From contig NZ_CP006850.1 of the NCBI RefSeq assembly GCF_000523235.1, positions 4,030,001 through 4,094,000 of the forward strand: a DNA stretch of 64,000 nt. The letters run 5' to 3'. Each line of letters starts with the position of its first letter. Position 1 is the stretch's first letter. A model generated the notes under the pieces. That model worked only from the letters and a program-made list of their open reading frames with translations, was not told where the DNA came from and searched no databases. The stretch comes from Nocardia nova SH22a. Lineage in GTDB: Bacteria > Actinomycetota > Actinomycetes > Mycobacteriales > Mycobacteriaceae. This document shows positions 7,748 through 18,944 of this stretch, piece by piece. Both the position numbers and the translations under genes were made by a program.

Positions 7748-8473
7748 TCAGAGAACCACGACATGGTCCTCGCGGACCCGGCCACCGAGAAGTACTCGTC
7801 CCTGCTCGTCCAGCTTGGTGACGACATGGATCTCGGTGACCTCCACGACCGTGATCCCGTGTCCCAGCCGGGTGGTCAGTGCGGTCGAGGCGGCGGCGAT
7901 GAATTCCGAGTCCGGCCGCGTCATCCGCTTGATCCGCACCGTCGCCGACGACTCCGCCGGGGAGTACGCCCAGACGCAATTCGTGTGCTCGGGCAGCTCA
8001 CTCGATGTCACCGTCGCGATCCGGTCGGCATCGGCGATCTGATGCAGAACGGCCTGGGCGCCTGCCTCGGGGTCGGTGTGCACCCAGCCGAGGTGTGACG
8101 ACTGGGCAACCGTGAACGCGCCGTCCCGGGTCCGAACCGTGGTGACCGGGGTGTGCTGGGCCGCGAGCCACCAGCCGAGCGCCAGACAGCCGGCCGAACT
8201 ACGGGGGAGTGGGCCGTCGGCGCCGAACAATTCCACGGTGACCGCACCGTCGGCGGGATCATCGTAGAGCCCCAGGCAGTCCACCCCGCATCGGACGGCC
8301 AGCGCCCTGGGGTCGGTTTCGGCCACATCGCGGCGGCGGATGAGACCGACCGGGATGCCGCCTTGTCCGTCGTCCGCGGTGAACACCCGAAGGATTTCGA
8401 TCTGTGCGCTGTCACGTTCCGGCGCCTGCTCCGCGGCAGGTTCGCTGTGCTTGTGTCGATGCCAATGCGTCAT
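7748..8473 (-). CDS. PhzF-like (diaminopimelate epimerase-fold) protein
   Basis: A 241-residue protein matching the PhzF/epimerase-fold family. IEILRVFTADDGQGGIPVGL opens like PhzF N-termini, and RSSAGCLALGWWLAA corresponds to the conserved mid-domain glycine-rich loop. The catalytic region is only partly recognisable, so isomerase activity is uncertain. The length is shorter than typical PhzF (about 280). The ATG at 8473 overlaps the DoxX-like frame by 4 bp (ATGA), indicating translational coupling. It lies 243 bp upstream of the YdeP-type gene, probably in the same leftward group. Confidence 0.75.
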   Translation of the reverse strand: MTHWHRHKHSEPAAEQAPERDSAQIEILRVFTADDGQGGIPVGLIRRRDVAETDPRALAVRCGVDCLGLYDDPADGAVTVELFGADGPLPRSSAGCLALGWWLAAQHTPVTTVRTRDGAFTVAQSSHLGWVHTDPEAGAQAVLHQIADADRIATVTSSELPEHTNCVWAYSPAESSATVRIKRMTRPDSEFIAAASTALTTRLGHGITVVEVTEIHVVTKLDEQGRVLLGGRVREDHVVVL

Positions 8474-8688
8474 TCGTATAGTCGCCCTTCCACGATTCGT
8501 CCTGCGACGAACAGGTCGTATTCCCAGCCGCCACTGCTCGCCCAGTACGGGCTGTGCCATTCGACGATGTGCAGGGCCATCGTCGCCAGCATGAGAAGCA
8601 TGATGCCTCCGGCCGCCACCGGAGTCAGGACGCCCAGGATCACTCCGATCGCACCCCGCATTTCGGCAGCAGCGACGACATATGCCAT
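8470..8688 (-). pseudogene. DoxX-family membrane protein, truncated
   Basis: The 72-residue frame matches the second half of small DoxX proteins: AEMRGAIGVILGVLTPVAAG, then a membrane helix and a WHSPYWASSGGWEYDL ending. The first one or two helices of the family are absent. The ATG at 8688 has no ribosome site, and the open frame upstream towards katG has no ATG, GTG or TTG codon. The C-terminal end also appears cut short (AGRIVEGRLYE). It is either a decayed gene or a minimal membrane protein; the preserved ATGA overlap with the PhzF-like gene suggests the pair was once an operon. Confidence 0.5.
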
Positions 8689-8770
8689 CGGCAGCGGAAC
8701 CGAGTGCCGGTGGCGAATCCCGAGCGATGGTCGCCATACCGTGCCTTCCCGAATGGCCGGTGAAAGGGGT

Positions 8771-11944
<3,174 letters not shown>

Positions 11945-11949
11945 TCATC

Positions 11950-11972
11950 TTAACGCATAGTTGTTGCGTTAA
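11950..11972. promoter_or_regulatory. TetR operator candidate
   Basis: TTAACGCA and TGCGTTAA are perfect arms with a 7-bp centre, 9 bp upstream of the tetR GTG and 54 bp upstream of the monooxygenase ATG. A further TTAACG half-site occurs near 11987. Placement in a divergent promoter supports autoregulation. Confidence 0.65.
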
Positions 11973-12026
11973 ACGCGGAAGCTGGATTAACGTGGGGGCC
12001 TAATTCGCACCAATAGGGAGCTAACG

Positions 12027-13226
12027 ATGTCAAGAGTCTCGCGGTCTGTGTTGATCTCCGGGGCAAGCATTGCCGGTCCTGCCGTCGCCGACATGCTCAT
12101 GCGGCAAGGCTTCGAGGTGACAGTCGTCGAGAGGGCACGGGATTTTCGTAGTGGCGGCCAGAATGTCGATGTCGACGGCACCGGCCGCCTCGTCGCTGAT
12201 CGTATGGGTTTGACCGACCAGATTCGTGCGGCGGGCACCGGCGAAACCGGCACCGAGTTTGTCGACGCCGCGGGGAAGACGCTCGCGCTGTTTCCCGCAT
12301 CCGACGCCTCCAGTTTCACCACTGAGCTCGAAGTCCCTCGTGGCGCGCTCGCGCAAATGCTCTACGACCGCACGGCCGGGCAAGTCCGTTACCTGTTCGG
12401 AGAACAGATCATCGGCGTGAACGACCACGCCGATGGGGTCACGGTGCGGTTCAGCAACGGACGTGAAGAAGCCTTCGACCTCGTCATCGTCGCCGAAGGT
12501 CTGCGCTCGCACACACGAAAGTTGCTCTTCGACGATGCCGAATTGCACCACTTGGGGCTGTATATGGCATGGTTCCCGATTCCACGTCAAAGCATTGACA
12601 ATGCGGATCTGCGGATCTATCACGCGACCGGCGGGCGCATCATCAGCCTGCGCCCCGCGTCGGGCTCGATGAGCGCCCTGCTTGCCCTGCGCAGCAACCC
12701 GGTCGGCTACGAGAAGCTGACTCCAGTCGATCAGGTAGCGCTGCTGCGTCTCCGCTTCGCTGACGCCGGCTGGCAGGCCGAGCGGATCCTCGATGCCCTG
12801 GATCCCGACGCCCTGGAGTTCCAGCCCGTTGCCCAAGTCCGCGCTCGCACGTGGTCCACAAATCGCGTCGTGCTTCTGGGCGATGCCGCCTACGCCCCGT
12901 CTCCGCTCAGCGGAGAAGGCACCAGCCTGGCGCTGACCGGCGCCTATCTGCTCGCCGGTGAACTCGGCCAGAGCGACGATCTCACAGTCGCGTTCAAACG
13001 CTACGAACACCAGATGCGCCCGCGGGTCAAACAAGCCCAAAAACTGCCCCCGGGGGCGGCACGCCTCGCACTGCCCAACTCTGCCCTCGGAGTCGCAGCA
13101 CTTCGCGGCCTCAGCAGGCTCATCGCCAGCCCGCCCGTCCGGGCAGCCAGAAACAAGCTCCACCGCGACAAGCCCGGAACGGACTCCACGCTGCCGAGCT
13201 ACACCGAGCGCGTCAGAGCCGAATAG
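12027..13226 (+). CDS. FAD-dependent monooxygenase (PHBH fold, tetracycline destructase-like)
   Basis: A 399-residue flavoprotein. It has the N-terminal dinucleotide motif (ISGASIAGPAVADML), the DG-type motif in variant form (VIVAEGLRSHTRK, E in place of D) and the FAD-binding GDAAYAPSPLSGEGTSLALTG segment. The layout is that of class A aromatic hydroxylases, close to TetX-like and antibiotic-modifying enzymes. The ATG at 12027 follows GGGAG. Control by the divergent TetR suggests detoxification of a specific small molecule; the substrate is not readable from sequence. Its 3' end overlaps a decayed PPOX gene on the other strand. Confidence 0.88.
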   Translation: MSRVSRSVLISGASIAGPAVADMLMRQGFEVTVVERARDFRSGGQNVDVDGTGRLVADRMGLTDQIRAAGTGETGTEFVDAAGKTLALFPASDASSFTTELEVPRGALAQMLYDRTAGQVRYLFGEQIIGVNDHADGVTVRFSNGREEAFDLVIVAEGLRSHTRKLLFDDAELHHLGLYMAWFPIPRQSIDNADLRIYHATGGRIISLRPASGSMSALLALRSNPVGYEKLTPVDQVALLRLRFADAGWQAERILDALDPDALEFQPVAQVRARTWSTNRVVLLGDAAYAPSPLSGEGTSLALTGAYLLAGELGQSDDLTVAFKRYEHQMRPRVKQAQKLPPGAARLALPNSALGVAALRGLSRLIASPPVRAARNKLHRDKPGTDSTLPSYTERVRAE

Positions 13227-13500
13227 GCCGCGAGATACTTGTGCGCCAACGGCATTCGGACACGAGCTGTGCCGGAATCGTCGAGAAGTTTCGGATGTCC
13301 CGATATGACCACATCGAGTGGAGCACCACGAAATGAGCAGGGCTGCACCGTGACTGATGGATTTGCGCGAAGGCAGCGAAATCTGTGGGAATTGGTTTCA
13401 GTCCAGACGAACAAGCGGCCCGACTCCTCGGCGACCCACACCGGCGAACCAACGCCGCTTCCGTCTTTGCGGAAAGTCGACAGGCCTGCTTGTGAAGACG
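13199..13500 (-). pseudogene. F420-dependent PPOX-class oxidoreductase, N-terminally broken
   Basis: The minus-strand frame encodes STFRKDGSGVGSPVWVAEES, then FVWTETNSHRFRCLRANPSV and CSFRGAPLDVVISG, the core of the PPOX-class F420-binding split barrel. A TAA closes the frame just before this homology begins, no ATG is available, and the only start is an internal GTG at 13441. The C-terminal end (LAHKYLAAYSALTRSV) is shorter than usual. The first part of the gene is therefore lost and it is likely non-functional. It overlaps the tail of the monooxygenase gene by 28 bp. Confidence 0.6.
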
Positions 13501-13507
13501 CCCGAGA

Positions 13508-13526
13508 TTAGGTTAGCCTTACGTTT
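13508..13526 (+). promoter_or_regulatory. IdeR/DtxR-like iron box
   Basis: The 19 bp TTAGGTTAGCCTTACGTTT match the established actinobacterial iron box (TTAGGTTAGGCTAACCTAA) at 14 positions, with an intact left half. The box ends directly before the GTG of the next ORF. Iron-dependent repression is inferred. Confidence 0.5.
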
Positions 13527-13958
13527 GTGAGTGTATGGGTTGGCGAGGCGGAGCGACACGGCGAGCATCTCACCTCAGCTGACCGTCGAAAGCTCCGGTG
13601 TCAGCGGCGAATCGACGAGATAGTCGAGATTCAACGGCGTGCGTTGACGGCACGGCAGGCAGCCGAAGACAGCTTCCTCGATGTCGTAGAAGGTCTCAGT
13701 CGGAGCCGCGGGGCGCGCGCGTCCAAGCAGGAATCGCGAACGCTGTGGACGTATTTCCTCGAGCAGCAGGTTGCATTCTTGCGCGATGTCGCGATCGCCG
13801 AGCATGACTTCGGTAAGCGCTTGCTGATCGCCGCTCGCCCGTTGATCGATGATGCGTCGTTTGCGACACTTTGGCTAGCTCTGCGCAACTCGGGCAAGAC
13901 GCCGCGGGTCAGAATACGGGGCGCACGCGCTGTTGAGTTCGGCCCAGCCATCCGCTGA
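13527..13958 (+). CDS. Hypothetical protein behind an iron-box-like site
   Basis: A 143-residue frame with GTG at 13527, so close to the iron-box-like site that translation would be leaderless. The product is mostly helical and charged (RRKLRCQRRIDEIVEIQRRA, then SFLDVVEGLSRSR and FLEQQVAFLRDVAIAEHDFG). No signal peptide, membrane segment or recognised motif is seen. Third-position GC looks lower than in neighbouring genes, which could mean foreign origin or decay. It sits between two gene relics. The coding status is uncertain. Confidence 0.4.
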   Translation: MSVWVGEAERHGEHLTSADRRKLRCQRRIDEIVEIQRRALTARQAAEDSFLDVVEGLSRSRGARASKQESRTLWTYFLEQQVAFLRDVAIAEHDFGKRLLIAARPLIDDASFATLWLALRNSGKTPRVRIRGARAVEFGPAIR

Positions 13959-14040
13959 CGCAGAACGGTGAACTCGCAGCTGCAATACGCGATGTAGCGT
14001 TCGAGCCGGTACGCACTACGCGGATCTGACGGGTGAACCG

Positions 14041-14505
14041 TTGTTCGTCCGGCAGTGCACCGATCGACACCATGCCCGCGCCGTCGAGACCGGTGCGCGG
14101 ATCGTCAGCAGTTGCGGCTTCGATTCGATTCCGTCGGACATCGGCGTACATCAGCTGTACCGGCGGGCCGACGACGACGGTGCGGGGCACCTTACCTACG
14201 TCACTCTGGCCGTGCGATCGATTCGGGGCACGGGGCCGGACGAGAAGTCCCGGGAGCGTGGCCATTTCACGATCGAGATCTACGCGAAGACCGAGTCCGG
14301 ACGACGGTACCGGGCACGGTTCGCCATGTCCGGAGATCCCGGCTACAACGCGACGGCCGTCATGCTGGGAGAGGCCGCGCTGGCACTTGCCACCTCGCCG
14401 GATCGCCTTTTCGGCGCCGGTGGTGTGCTGACACCGGCGACGGCAATGGGAGAGGCGCTGGCGAAGCGACTGGTGGCGGCAGGTGTGGATCTCCGGGTGG
14501 ATTGA
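14041..14505 (+). pseudogene. Saccharopine dehydrogenase-like (enoyl reductase-type) remnant
   Basis: The frame joins two pieces of a family whose intact member is at 40590-41771. RHHARAVETGARIVSSCGFD matches the mid-protein segment of that gene, and FAMSGDPGYNATAVMLGEAA with the following LTPATAMGEALAKRL matches its C-terminus. The N-terminal Rossmann domain and about 150 central residues are missing. The natural C-terminal stop remains. It is an internally deleted, N-terminally truncated relic immediately upstream of ephD. Confidence 0.65.
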
Positions 14506-14535
14506 AGGAGACGTTCGTCGAAAGATTCGACTTTG

Positions 14536-14557
14536 GGTATCTGATACCTTTGGTAGG
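14536..14557 (+). promoter_or_regulatory. Three-half-site element, copy 1 (ephD)
   Basis: Half-sites GGTATC and GATACC are separated by 1 bp, and GGTAGG follows after 3 bp. The element ends 15 bp before the ephD ATG, points in the direction of transcription, and overlaps the likely promoter. It belongs to the set at 16356, 27034, 27589, 28764, 40237 and 40509. Confidence 0.7.
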
Positions 14558-14572
14558 CGGTATTCTGGAGAC

Positions 14573-16333
14573 ATGAAGACTCGGCATACGGTGCGCAATG
14601 GCGATATCGACCTGGCGGTCTACGAGGAAGGGGTGGCCGATGGTGAGGTCGTCCTGCTGTTGCACGGCTGGCCCGACAGTCACCGCCTGTGGGACGGGGT
14701 GGTTCCCCGTCTGACCGACAGGTTCCGGGTGGTCCGGGTCGACAACCGCGGTCACGGCGAATCCACGAATCCCCGTGGCGCCCGGTCCATCTCGGTGCGG
14801 GCGATAGCCGAAGATGCTGCCGCGGTCATCGACGCGGTCAGCCCCGGCCGCCCCGTCCACATCCTGGCTCACGACTGGGGCAGCGTGGCCGCGTGGGAGC
14901 TGGTCAGCGCGGACGATGCGCCCGAGCGGATCGCCTCGTTCACATCGGTGTCGGGCCCCAGCCTCGAACATGTCGCGGAATGGGTTCGCGCGCGGCTGCG
15001 CCGCCCGACACCGCGCAACATCGCGCAGCCGCTCGCCGCGCTGCTGGCCTTCTCGTACTCGCTGCTGTTCGCGCTGCCGTTGGTGCCGAGACTGCTGCTC
15101 GCCGGGATGAACGAGCAGCGGTGGCGGACATGGCTGGCCCGAGCGGAAGGCATTGCCCCGCAGGCGATACATCTGGGTCCCGGATTTCACCGGGATATGC
15201 TCAGCGGCCTGCGAATCTACCGATCGGTGTGGTCGACCGCGTCCTCCAATCCGCTGGTCGCGACGGGGCGCACGACCGATGTGCCCGTTCAGATCCTGAT
15301 CGGCTCACGCGACCCCGCGGTGCGTGTGGCATGTTATGCCGACGAGCGCAAATGGGCCGACGATGTCTCGCTCCGGGTGGTTGCGGGCGGACACTGGCTG
15401 CCGTTCTCGCATCCGGAACTACTCGCCACCTCCACTGTCGAACTGATCGACGCGGTCGGCGGTAGCGCGGTCGCCCGCTCGCTGCGGCGGGCGCGAATGG
15501 GTGTGCGGCGCAAGGCGTTCGAAGATCAGCTGGTCGTGGTGACCGGTGCGGGCAGCGGTATCGGCCGCGCCACCGCGACGGCCTTCGCCGCGGCCGGCGC
15601 CGAGGTTGTGCTCTCCGATATCGACGGCCCGGCGGCGGAGGAGGCCGCGGCCTCCATACGGGCCGCGGGCGGCACGGCACACGCCTACGAACTCGACGTC
15701 GCCGCCGACGACGCCGTGGCCGGCCACGCCGAGCACGTGCTGACCCGGCACGGCGTGCCCGATGTGCTGATCAACAATGCCGGAATCGGCCACGCCGGAC
15801 GGTTTCTCGATACACCGGCCGCCGAATTCGACCGGGTGCACGCGGTGAATTTCCGCGGCGTGCTCAACGGCTGCCGGGCGTTCGGCGGCGCCATGGCCGC
15901 CCGTGGTCTGGGGGGACATATCGTGAACCTGTCCAGTATGGCCGCGTACTCACCACAGCAGCAGTTGTCGGCCTACGGCAGCAGCAAGGCCTCGGTCCTG
16001 GCGTTCTCGGATGCGCTACGCGCCGAGCTGGCCTCCGCCGAGGTGCGGGTCACGACGGTGTGCCCCGGCATCGTCCACACCAATATCATTGCGGCAACCC
16101 GATTCTCCGGCGTCGATCCGGACGAGGAGAAGCGGCTGCGGCAGCGCTACGACGCGATATACCGTCGGCGCGGTTACGGCCCGCAGAAGGTGGCCGAGCG
16201 TATCGTGCGCGCGGTGCGGCGTGGGGAGCAGATCGTCCCGGTGACCCCGGAAGCGGTCGTGCAGTACCACGTGAGCAGGTTCGCGCCGGGAGCCGTTCGT
16301 CGCGCGGCGGCACGCACGAGCCTGATTCGCTGA
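14573..16333 (+). CDS. ephD: EphD-like alpha/beta hydrolase-SDR fusion
   Basis: A 586-residue two-domain protein. Residues about 1-290 form an alpha/beta hydrolase with HGWPDS and the epoxide-hydrolase-type nucleophile motif AHDWGS. Residues about 310-570 form an SDR with VTGAGSGIGRAT, NNAGIGHAG and the active-site YGSSK. Length and fusion agree with mycobacterial EphD (Rv2214c, 592 residues), implicated in mycolate epoxide metabolism. The ATG at 14573 follows GGAG at about 3 bp; a longer frame upstream crosses the promoter element. A TetR gene follows in the same direction. Whether both domains act on one substrate is unknown. Confidence 0.88.
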   Translation: MKTRHTVRNGDIDLAVYEEGVADGEVVLLLHGWPDSHRLWDGVVPRLTDRFRVVRVDNRGHGESTNPRGARSISVRAIAEDAAAVIDAVSPGRPVHILAHDWGSVAAWELVSADDAPERIASFTSVSGPSLEHVAEWVRARLRRPTPRNIAQPLAALLAFSYSLLFALPLVPRLLLAGMNEQRWRTWLARAEGIAPQAIHLGPGFHRDMLSGLRIYRSVWSTASSNPLVATGRTTDVPVQILIGSRDPAVRVACYADERKWADDVSLRVVAGGHWLPFSHPELLATSTVELIDAVGGSAVARSLRRARMGVRRKAFEDQLVVVTGAGSGIGRATATAFAAAGAEVVLSDIDGPAAEEAAASIRAAGGTAHAYELDVAADDAVAGHAEHVLTRHGVPDVLINNAGIGHAGRFLDTPAAEFDRVHAVNFRGVLNGCRAFGGAMAARGLGGHIVNLSSMAAYSPQQQLSAYGSSKASVLAFSDALRAELASAEVRVTTVCPGIVHTNIIAATRFSGVDPDEEKRLRQRYDAIYRRRGYGPQKVAERIVRAVRRGEQIVPVTPEAVVQYHVSRFAPGAVRRAAARTSLIR

Positions 16334-16355
16334 CAGAAGTCCGAAAAAAATAACT

Positions 16356-16370
16356 GCTACCATCGGTAGC
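16356..16370 (+). promoter_or_regulatory. Two-half-site form of the element, copy 2 (tetR)
   Basis: GCTACC and GGTAGC form a perfect palindrome around ATC, 49 bp before the tetR start at 16420. The third half-site is degenerate (AATAAC at 16349-16354). Its position suggests that this TetR binds its own promoter. Confidence 0.6.
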
Positions 16371-16419
16371 ACATGATGGTGCAGGAACTGCCGAAATCAT
16401 GGTGACAAGGAGACGGGCT

Positions 16420-17103
16420 GTGGCCGATTTGCGGACGGAGCGATGGGCTGAGCATCGGGTCGAGATGCGCAAGCAGTTGGTTGCCGCGGCAATGCGCGCC
16501 ATCGAACAGGAGGGGCCCGGCGTCAGCATGCGGCAGATCGCCGCTGAGGCGCAGGTGCCCAAGCCGACGCTCTACCGGTTCTTCACCGACAAGTCGGAAT
16601 TGGCCGCCGCCATCGCTGATCAGGCGACCGAGGATATCGTGCTGGCACTCGTGAGCGCGCGCCAGACTCCGGTATCGACACTCGGCGAATTGCTGGGGCT
16701 GACATTGCGCGGTTACGTGGCACTGCTGGATCAACACCCGGAGGTTTCGCGTTTCCTGATGTTCGGGTCGGAGACCGGTGCCAAACACGCGCTCGAGAAT
16801 TCCCGGGCGGTCGCCAAGGAAATCGCCTCGCTGATGGAGGTCCTGGTCGGTGCGCTGGGTGGGAGCGGAGCGGACTGTCAGCTGTATGCGTCGATGATCG
16901 TGGGCGCGGTGACCGGTGCGGCCGACCACTGGCTCGGTGATACGGCGCCGGGACGGTCGATGGACGCTTTCGTCGAGCGGGTGGAGCCGGTGATTCGCGA
17001 GATATGCCTGCTGGTCGGTGCCGACGCCGGGGTTGTCATCGATTTCGATGCGGCACTTGATGATTCGGCGGCGGGAATGATCGCCGCGATGGCGCCGTCA
17101 TGA
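16420..17103 (+). CDS. TetR-family regulator, candidate controller of the lipid regulon
   Basis: A 227-residue TetR protein. After LRTERWAEHRVEMRKQLVAA comes the helix-turn-helix (VSMRQIAAEAQVPKPTLYRFF), then a helical ligand domain. The GTG at 16420 lies 7 bp after AAGGAG and gives exactly the same length as the paralogue at 33521-34204; the ATG at 16399 has no such site. The two share RTERW near the start and the PTLYRFFTDK motif. A palindromic form of the repeated element precedes it, so autoregulation and control of ephD, mce and related genes are plausible. Ligand unknown. Confidence 0.88.
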   Translation: MADLRTERWAEHRVEMRKQLVAAAMRAIEQEGPGVSMRQIAAEAQVPKPTLYRFFTDKSELAAAIADQATEDIVLALVSARQTPVSTLGELLGLTLRGYVALLDQHPEVSRFLMFGSETGAKHALENSRAVAKEIASLMEVLVGALGGSGADCQLYASMIVGAVTGAADHWLGDTAPGRSMDAFVERVEPVIREICLLVGADAGVVIDFDAALDDSAAGMIAAMAPS

Positions 17104-17122
17104 CCACGGACGTCCGGATCGG

Positions 17123-17159
17123 CCCACCGGCGTGCCCGCCGAATCGGGCGGTCGGTGGG
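17123..17159. terminator. Bidirectional hairpin between convergent genes
   Basis: CCCACCG pairs with CGGTGGG, and an inner CCCG/CGGG stem reinforces it. It lies between the tetR stop (17103) and the esterase stop (17182), as expected for a shared terminator. Confidence 0.55.
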
Positions 17160-17181
17160 TGCGATTCGTCGCATCCGGAGC

Positions 17182-18252
17182 TCAGGTGGCCAACGTCCGC
17201 GCGCGAAGCAGCGTGGCGATCTCGCCCACCGCGGCCGAACAGGTCGCCAGGTTGTTGAAGAATCCGTGCACATAGCCGTCGAATCGACGTGTGGTGACGG
17301 GAACCCCGGCCGCCGCGAGCCGGTCGGCGTAGAGCTCGCCCTCATCGCGTAGCGGATCGAATCCCGCGGTGATGACCACGGCAGGCGGAAGACCCGACGC
17401 ATCCGGTGTGCGCAGGGGCGACAGGCACGGGTCGCTGCGATCGCTTCCCGGTGCCAGATAGCAGTGTTCGAAGAATTCGATGCTCGCCCGGGTGAGGAAG
17501 AACCCGTCCCGGAACAAGGCGTGGGAGGGGTGTCTGGTGGCGAGATCGGTGGCGGGGTAGATCAGCAGTTGTGCGGCCGGTCTCGGGTCGTGCTCCCGGG
17601 ACAGCTGCTGGCAGGCGACCGCGGCGAGGTTACCTCCGGCGCTGTCCCCGCCGATGACGACCGGCGCCCCGGGCAGTCCGAATTCGGCTCTGCGCCGGTG
17701 GATGTCGCGGAATGCGGCCAGCGCGTCCAGGACCGCGGCGGGATGCCGGTGCTCGGGCGCCAGGCGATATTCCACCGCGACGACGACCATCCCGGACGCG
17801 TGTGCCAGCGCGCGACAGGGCGCGTCGTGGGTCTCGAGGTCACCGTGCACCCAGCCACCGCCGTGCAGGTACACCACGATGGCGTCGGCCGAGCCCGGAC
17901 GGTAGCAGCGTGCCCGCAGCCGTCCCGCCGCGCCTGCGACGGTGATGTCGTAGGCGCGTACCTCCGGTGGGCGACCGGCGACGAGGCGGGCGGTGCGGCG
18001 GGAATTGTCCCGCAGCTGTGGCACATCGGCCGGCGTGGCCGGTGGGCGGTCCGGCAACAGCCGCTGGATCCGCAGCAGCAGCTGGGTGTCGAGATCCAGT
18101 TCCGCGCCGTCCACGCGAATGGGCGGACCGGCCAGCGCGCGGCGAATCGGTTGCGGCCAGGCCGGTATGGTTCGCACGGCCGTCGCCGCCGGACGGGCGA
18201 AGGCGTTCGTGGCCGAGAGCAGCATGTCGCTGATGTTCATTCGTCCCGTCAT
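17182..18252 (-). CDS. HSL-family (LipN/LipI-type) carboxylesterase
   Basis: A 356-residue alpha/beta hydrolase of the hormone-sensitive-lipase family. Visible are the oxyanion-hole HGGGW, the nucleophile GGDSAGGN, the acid in AGFDPLRDEGE and the histidine in YVHGFFN. It would hydrolyse short- to medium-chain esters or acylglycerols. The ATG at 18252 overlaps the stop of the Mce-associated gene (ATGA), so it is the last gene of the mce operon and may process imported lipid esters. No signal peptide is visible, suggesting a cytoplasmic location. Confidence 0.92.
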   Translation of the reverse strand: MTGRMNISDMLLSATNAFARPAATAVRTIPAWPQPIRRALAGPPIRVDGAELDLDTQLLLRIQRLLPDRPPATPADVPQLRDNSRRTARLVAGRPPEVRAYDITVAGAAGRLRARCYRPGSADAIVVYLHGGGWVHGDLETHDAPCRALAHASGMVVVAVEYRLAPEHRHPAAVLDALAAFRDIHRRRAEFGLPGAPVVIGGDSAGGNLAAVACQQLSREHDPRPAAQLLIYPATDLATRHPSHALFRDGFFLTRASIEFFEHCYLAPGSDRSDPCLSPLRTPDASGLPPAVVITAGFDPLRDEGELYADRLAAAGVPVTTRRFDGYVHGFFNNLATCSAAVGEIATLLRARTLAT

Positions 18253-18914
18253 TTCGTGGGCAGTGCGGCGTTGACGCCACCGACGTCGGTGATCGTCCAC
18301 CCCGAATTCTTGTCGAGGGTGACGTTGTAGGTGACGGTGGTCTGGGCGCCGTCGGGATTCTGGGCGTTGGTGGAGGAGACGTTGACGAAGACGTCCACCT
18401 TGTACAGGCCCCCCGCCGACGACGACACCTTCGCGGTGATCGGACTGGCGGTGGACGTCCACTTCAGCGGCGTGAGAATGTCTTGCAGCTTCGGTGCGGT
18501 GGCATCGAACTTGTTCGAAAGTTGCGGGCTGGTGCCCTGTTTGAGTCGGCCGATCCAGGCGCCGAGGTCGTCGAATCGAATGGTGGCCGCGCCCACCGCG
18601 TAGTTCGTGGCGGCCTGTTCGGCGTGCCGGTCGTCGGCGGCGTGCTGATCGCGTTGTGCGAGATCGCCGCGTGCGGCAACGAGAAATCCGCCGAGAGTCG
18701 CCGCCGCGACGAGCGCGAGCACGGCGACCGCACCCGCGACGACCGTGCTGAGCGGCATGGACACGGCTCGCCGGGACCGAACGTCGCGTGCCGGGGACCG
18801 TCGTGCCGTCGCGGTCTCGGTGTGCTCGGGGCCGTCGGTGGCCTTCGCGTCCGGCGTTTCGGCGGCGTCGGCGCCCTCGGTGTCGTTGTGCGTTGTGGTG
18901 TCGGTCGACGACAT
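18249..18914 (-). CDS. Mce-associated membrane protein
   Basis: A 221-residue protein with a long acidic, disordered cytoplasmic N-terminus (residues 1-50), one membrane helix (about 54-76) and a C-terminal domain related to the Mce-associated (Mam) fold (NYAVGAATIRFDDLGAWIG, later VTYNVTLDKNSGWTITDV). Mam proteins stabilise or assist Mce transporters. It starts 30 bp after mceF and overlaps the esterase gene, so it is part of the operon. The repetitive T/A/E-rich N-terminus is typical. Confidence 0.85.
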   Translation of the reverse strand: MSSTDTTTHNDTEGADAAETPDAKATDGPEHTETATARRSPARDVRSRRAVSMPLSTVVAGAVAVLALVAAATLGGFLVAARGDLAQRDQHAADDRHAEQAATNYAVGAATIRFDDLGAWIGRLKQGTSPQLSNKFDATAPKLQDILTPLKWTSTASPITAKVSSSAGGLYKVDVFVNVSSTNAQNPDGAQTTVTYNVTLDKNSGWTITDVGGVNAALPTK

Positions 18915-18944
18915 TGTCTCCTCCGATATCCGTTCGGCTGTGGT

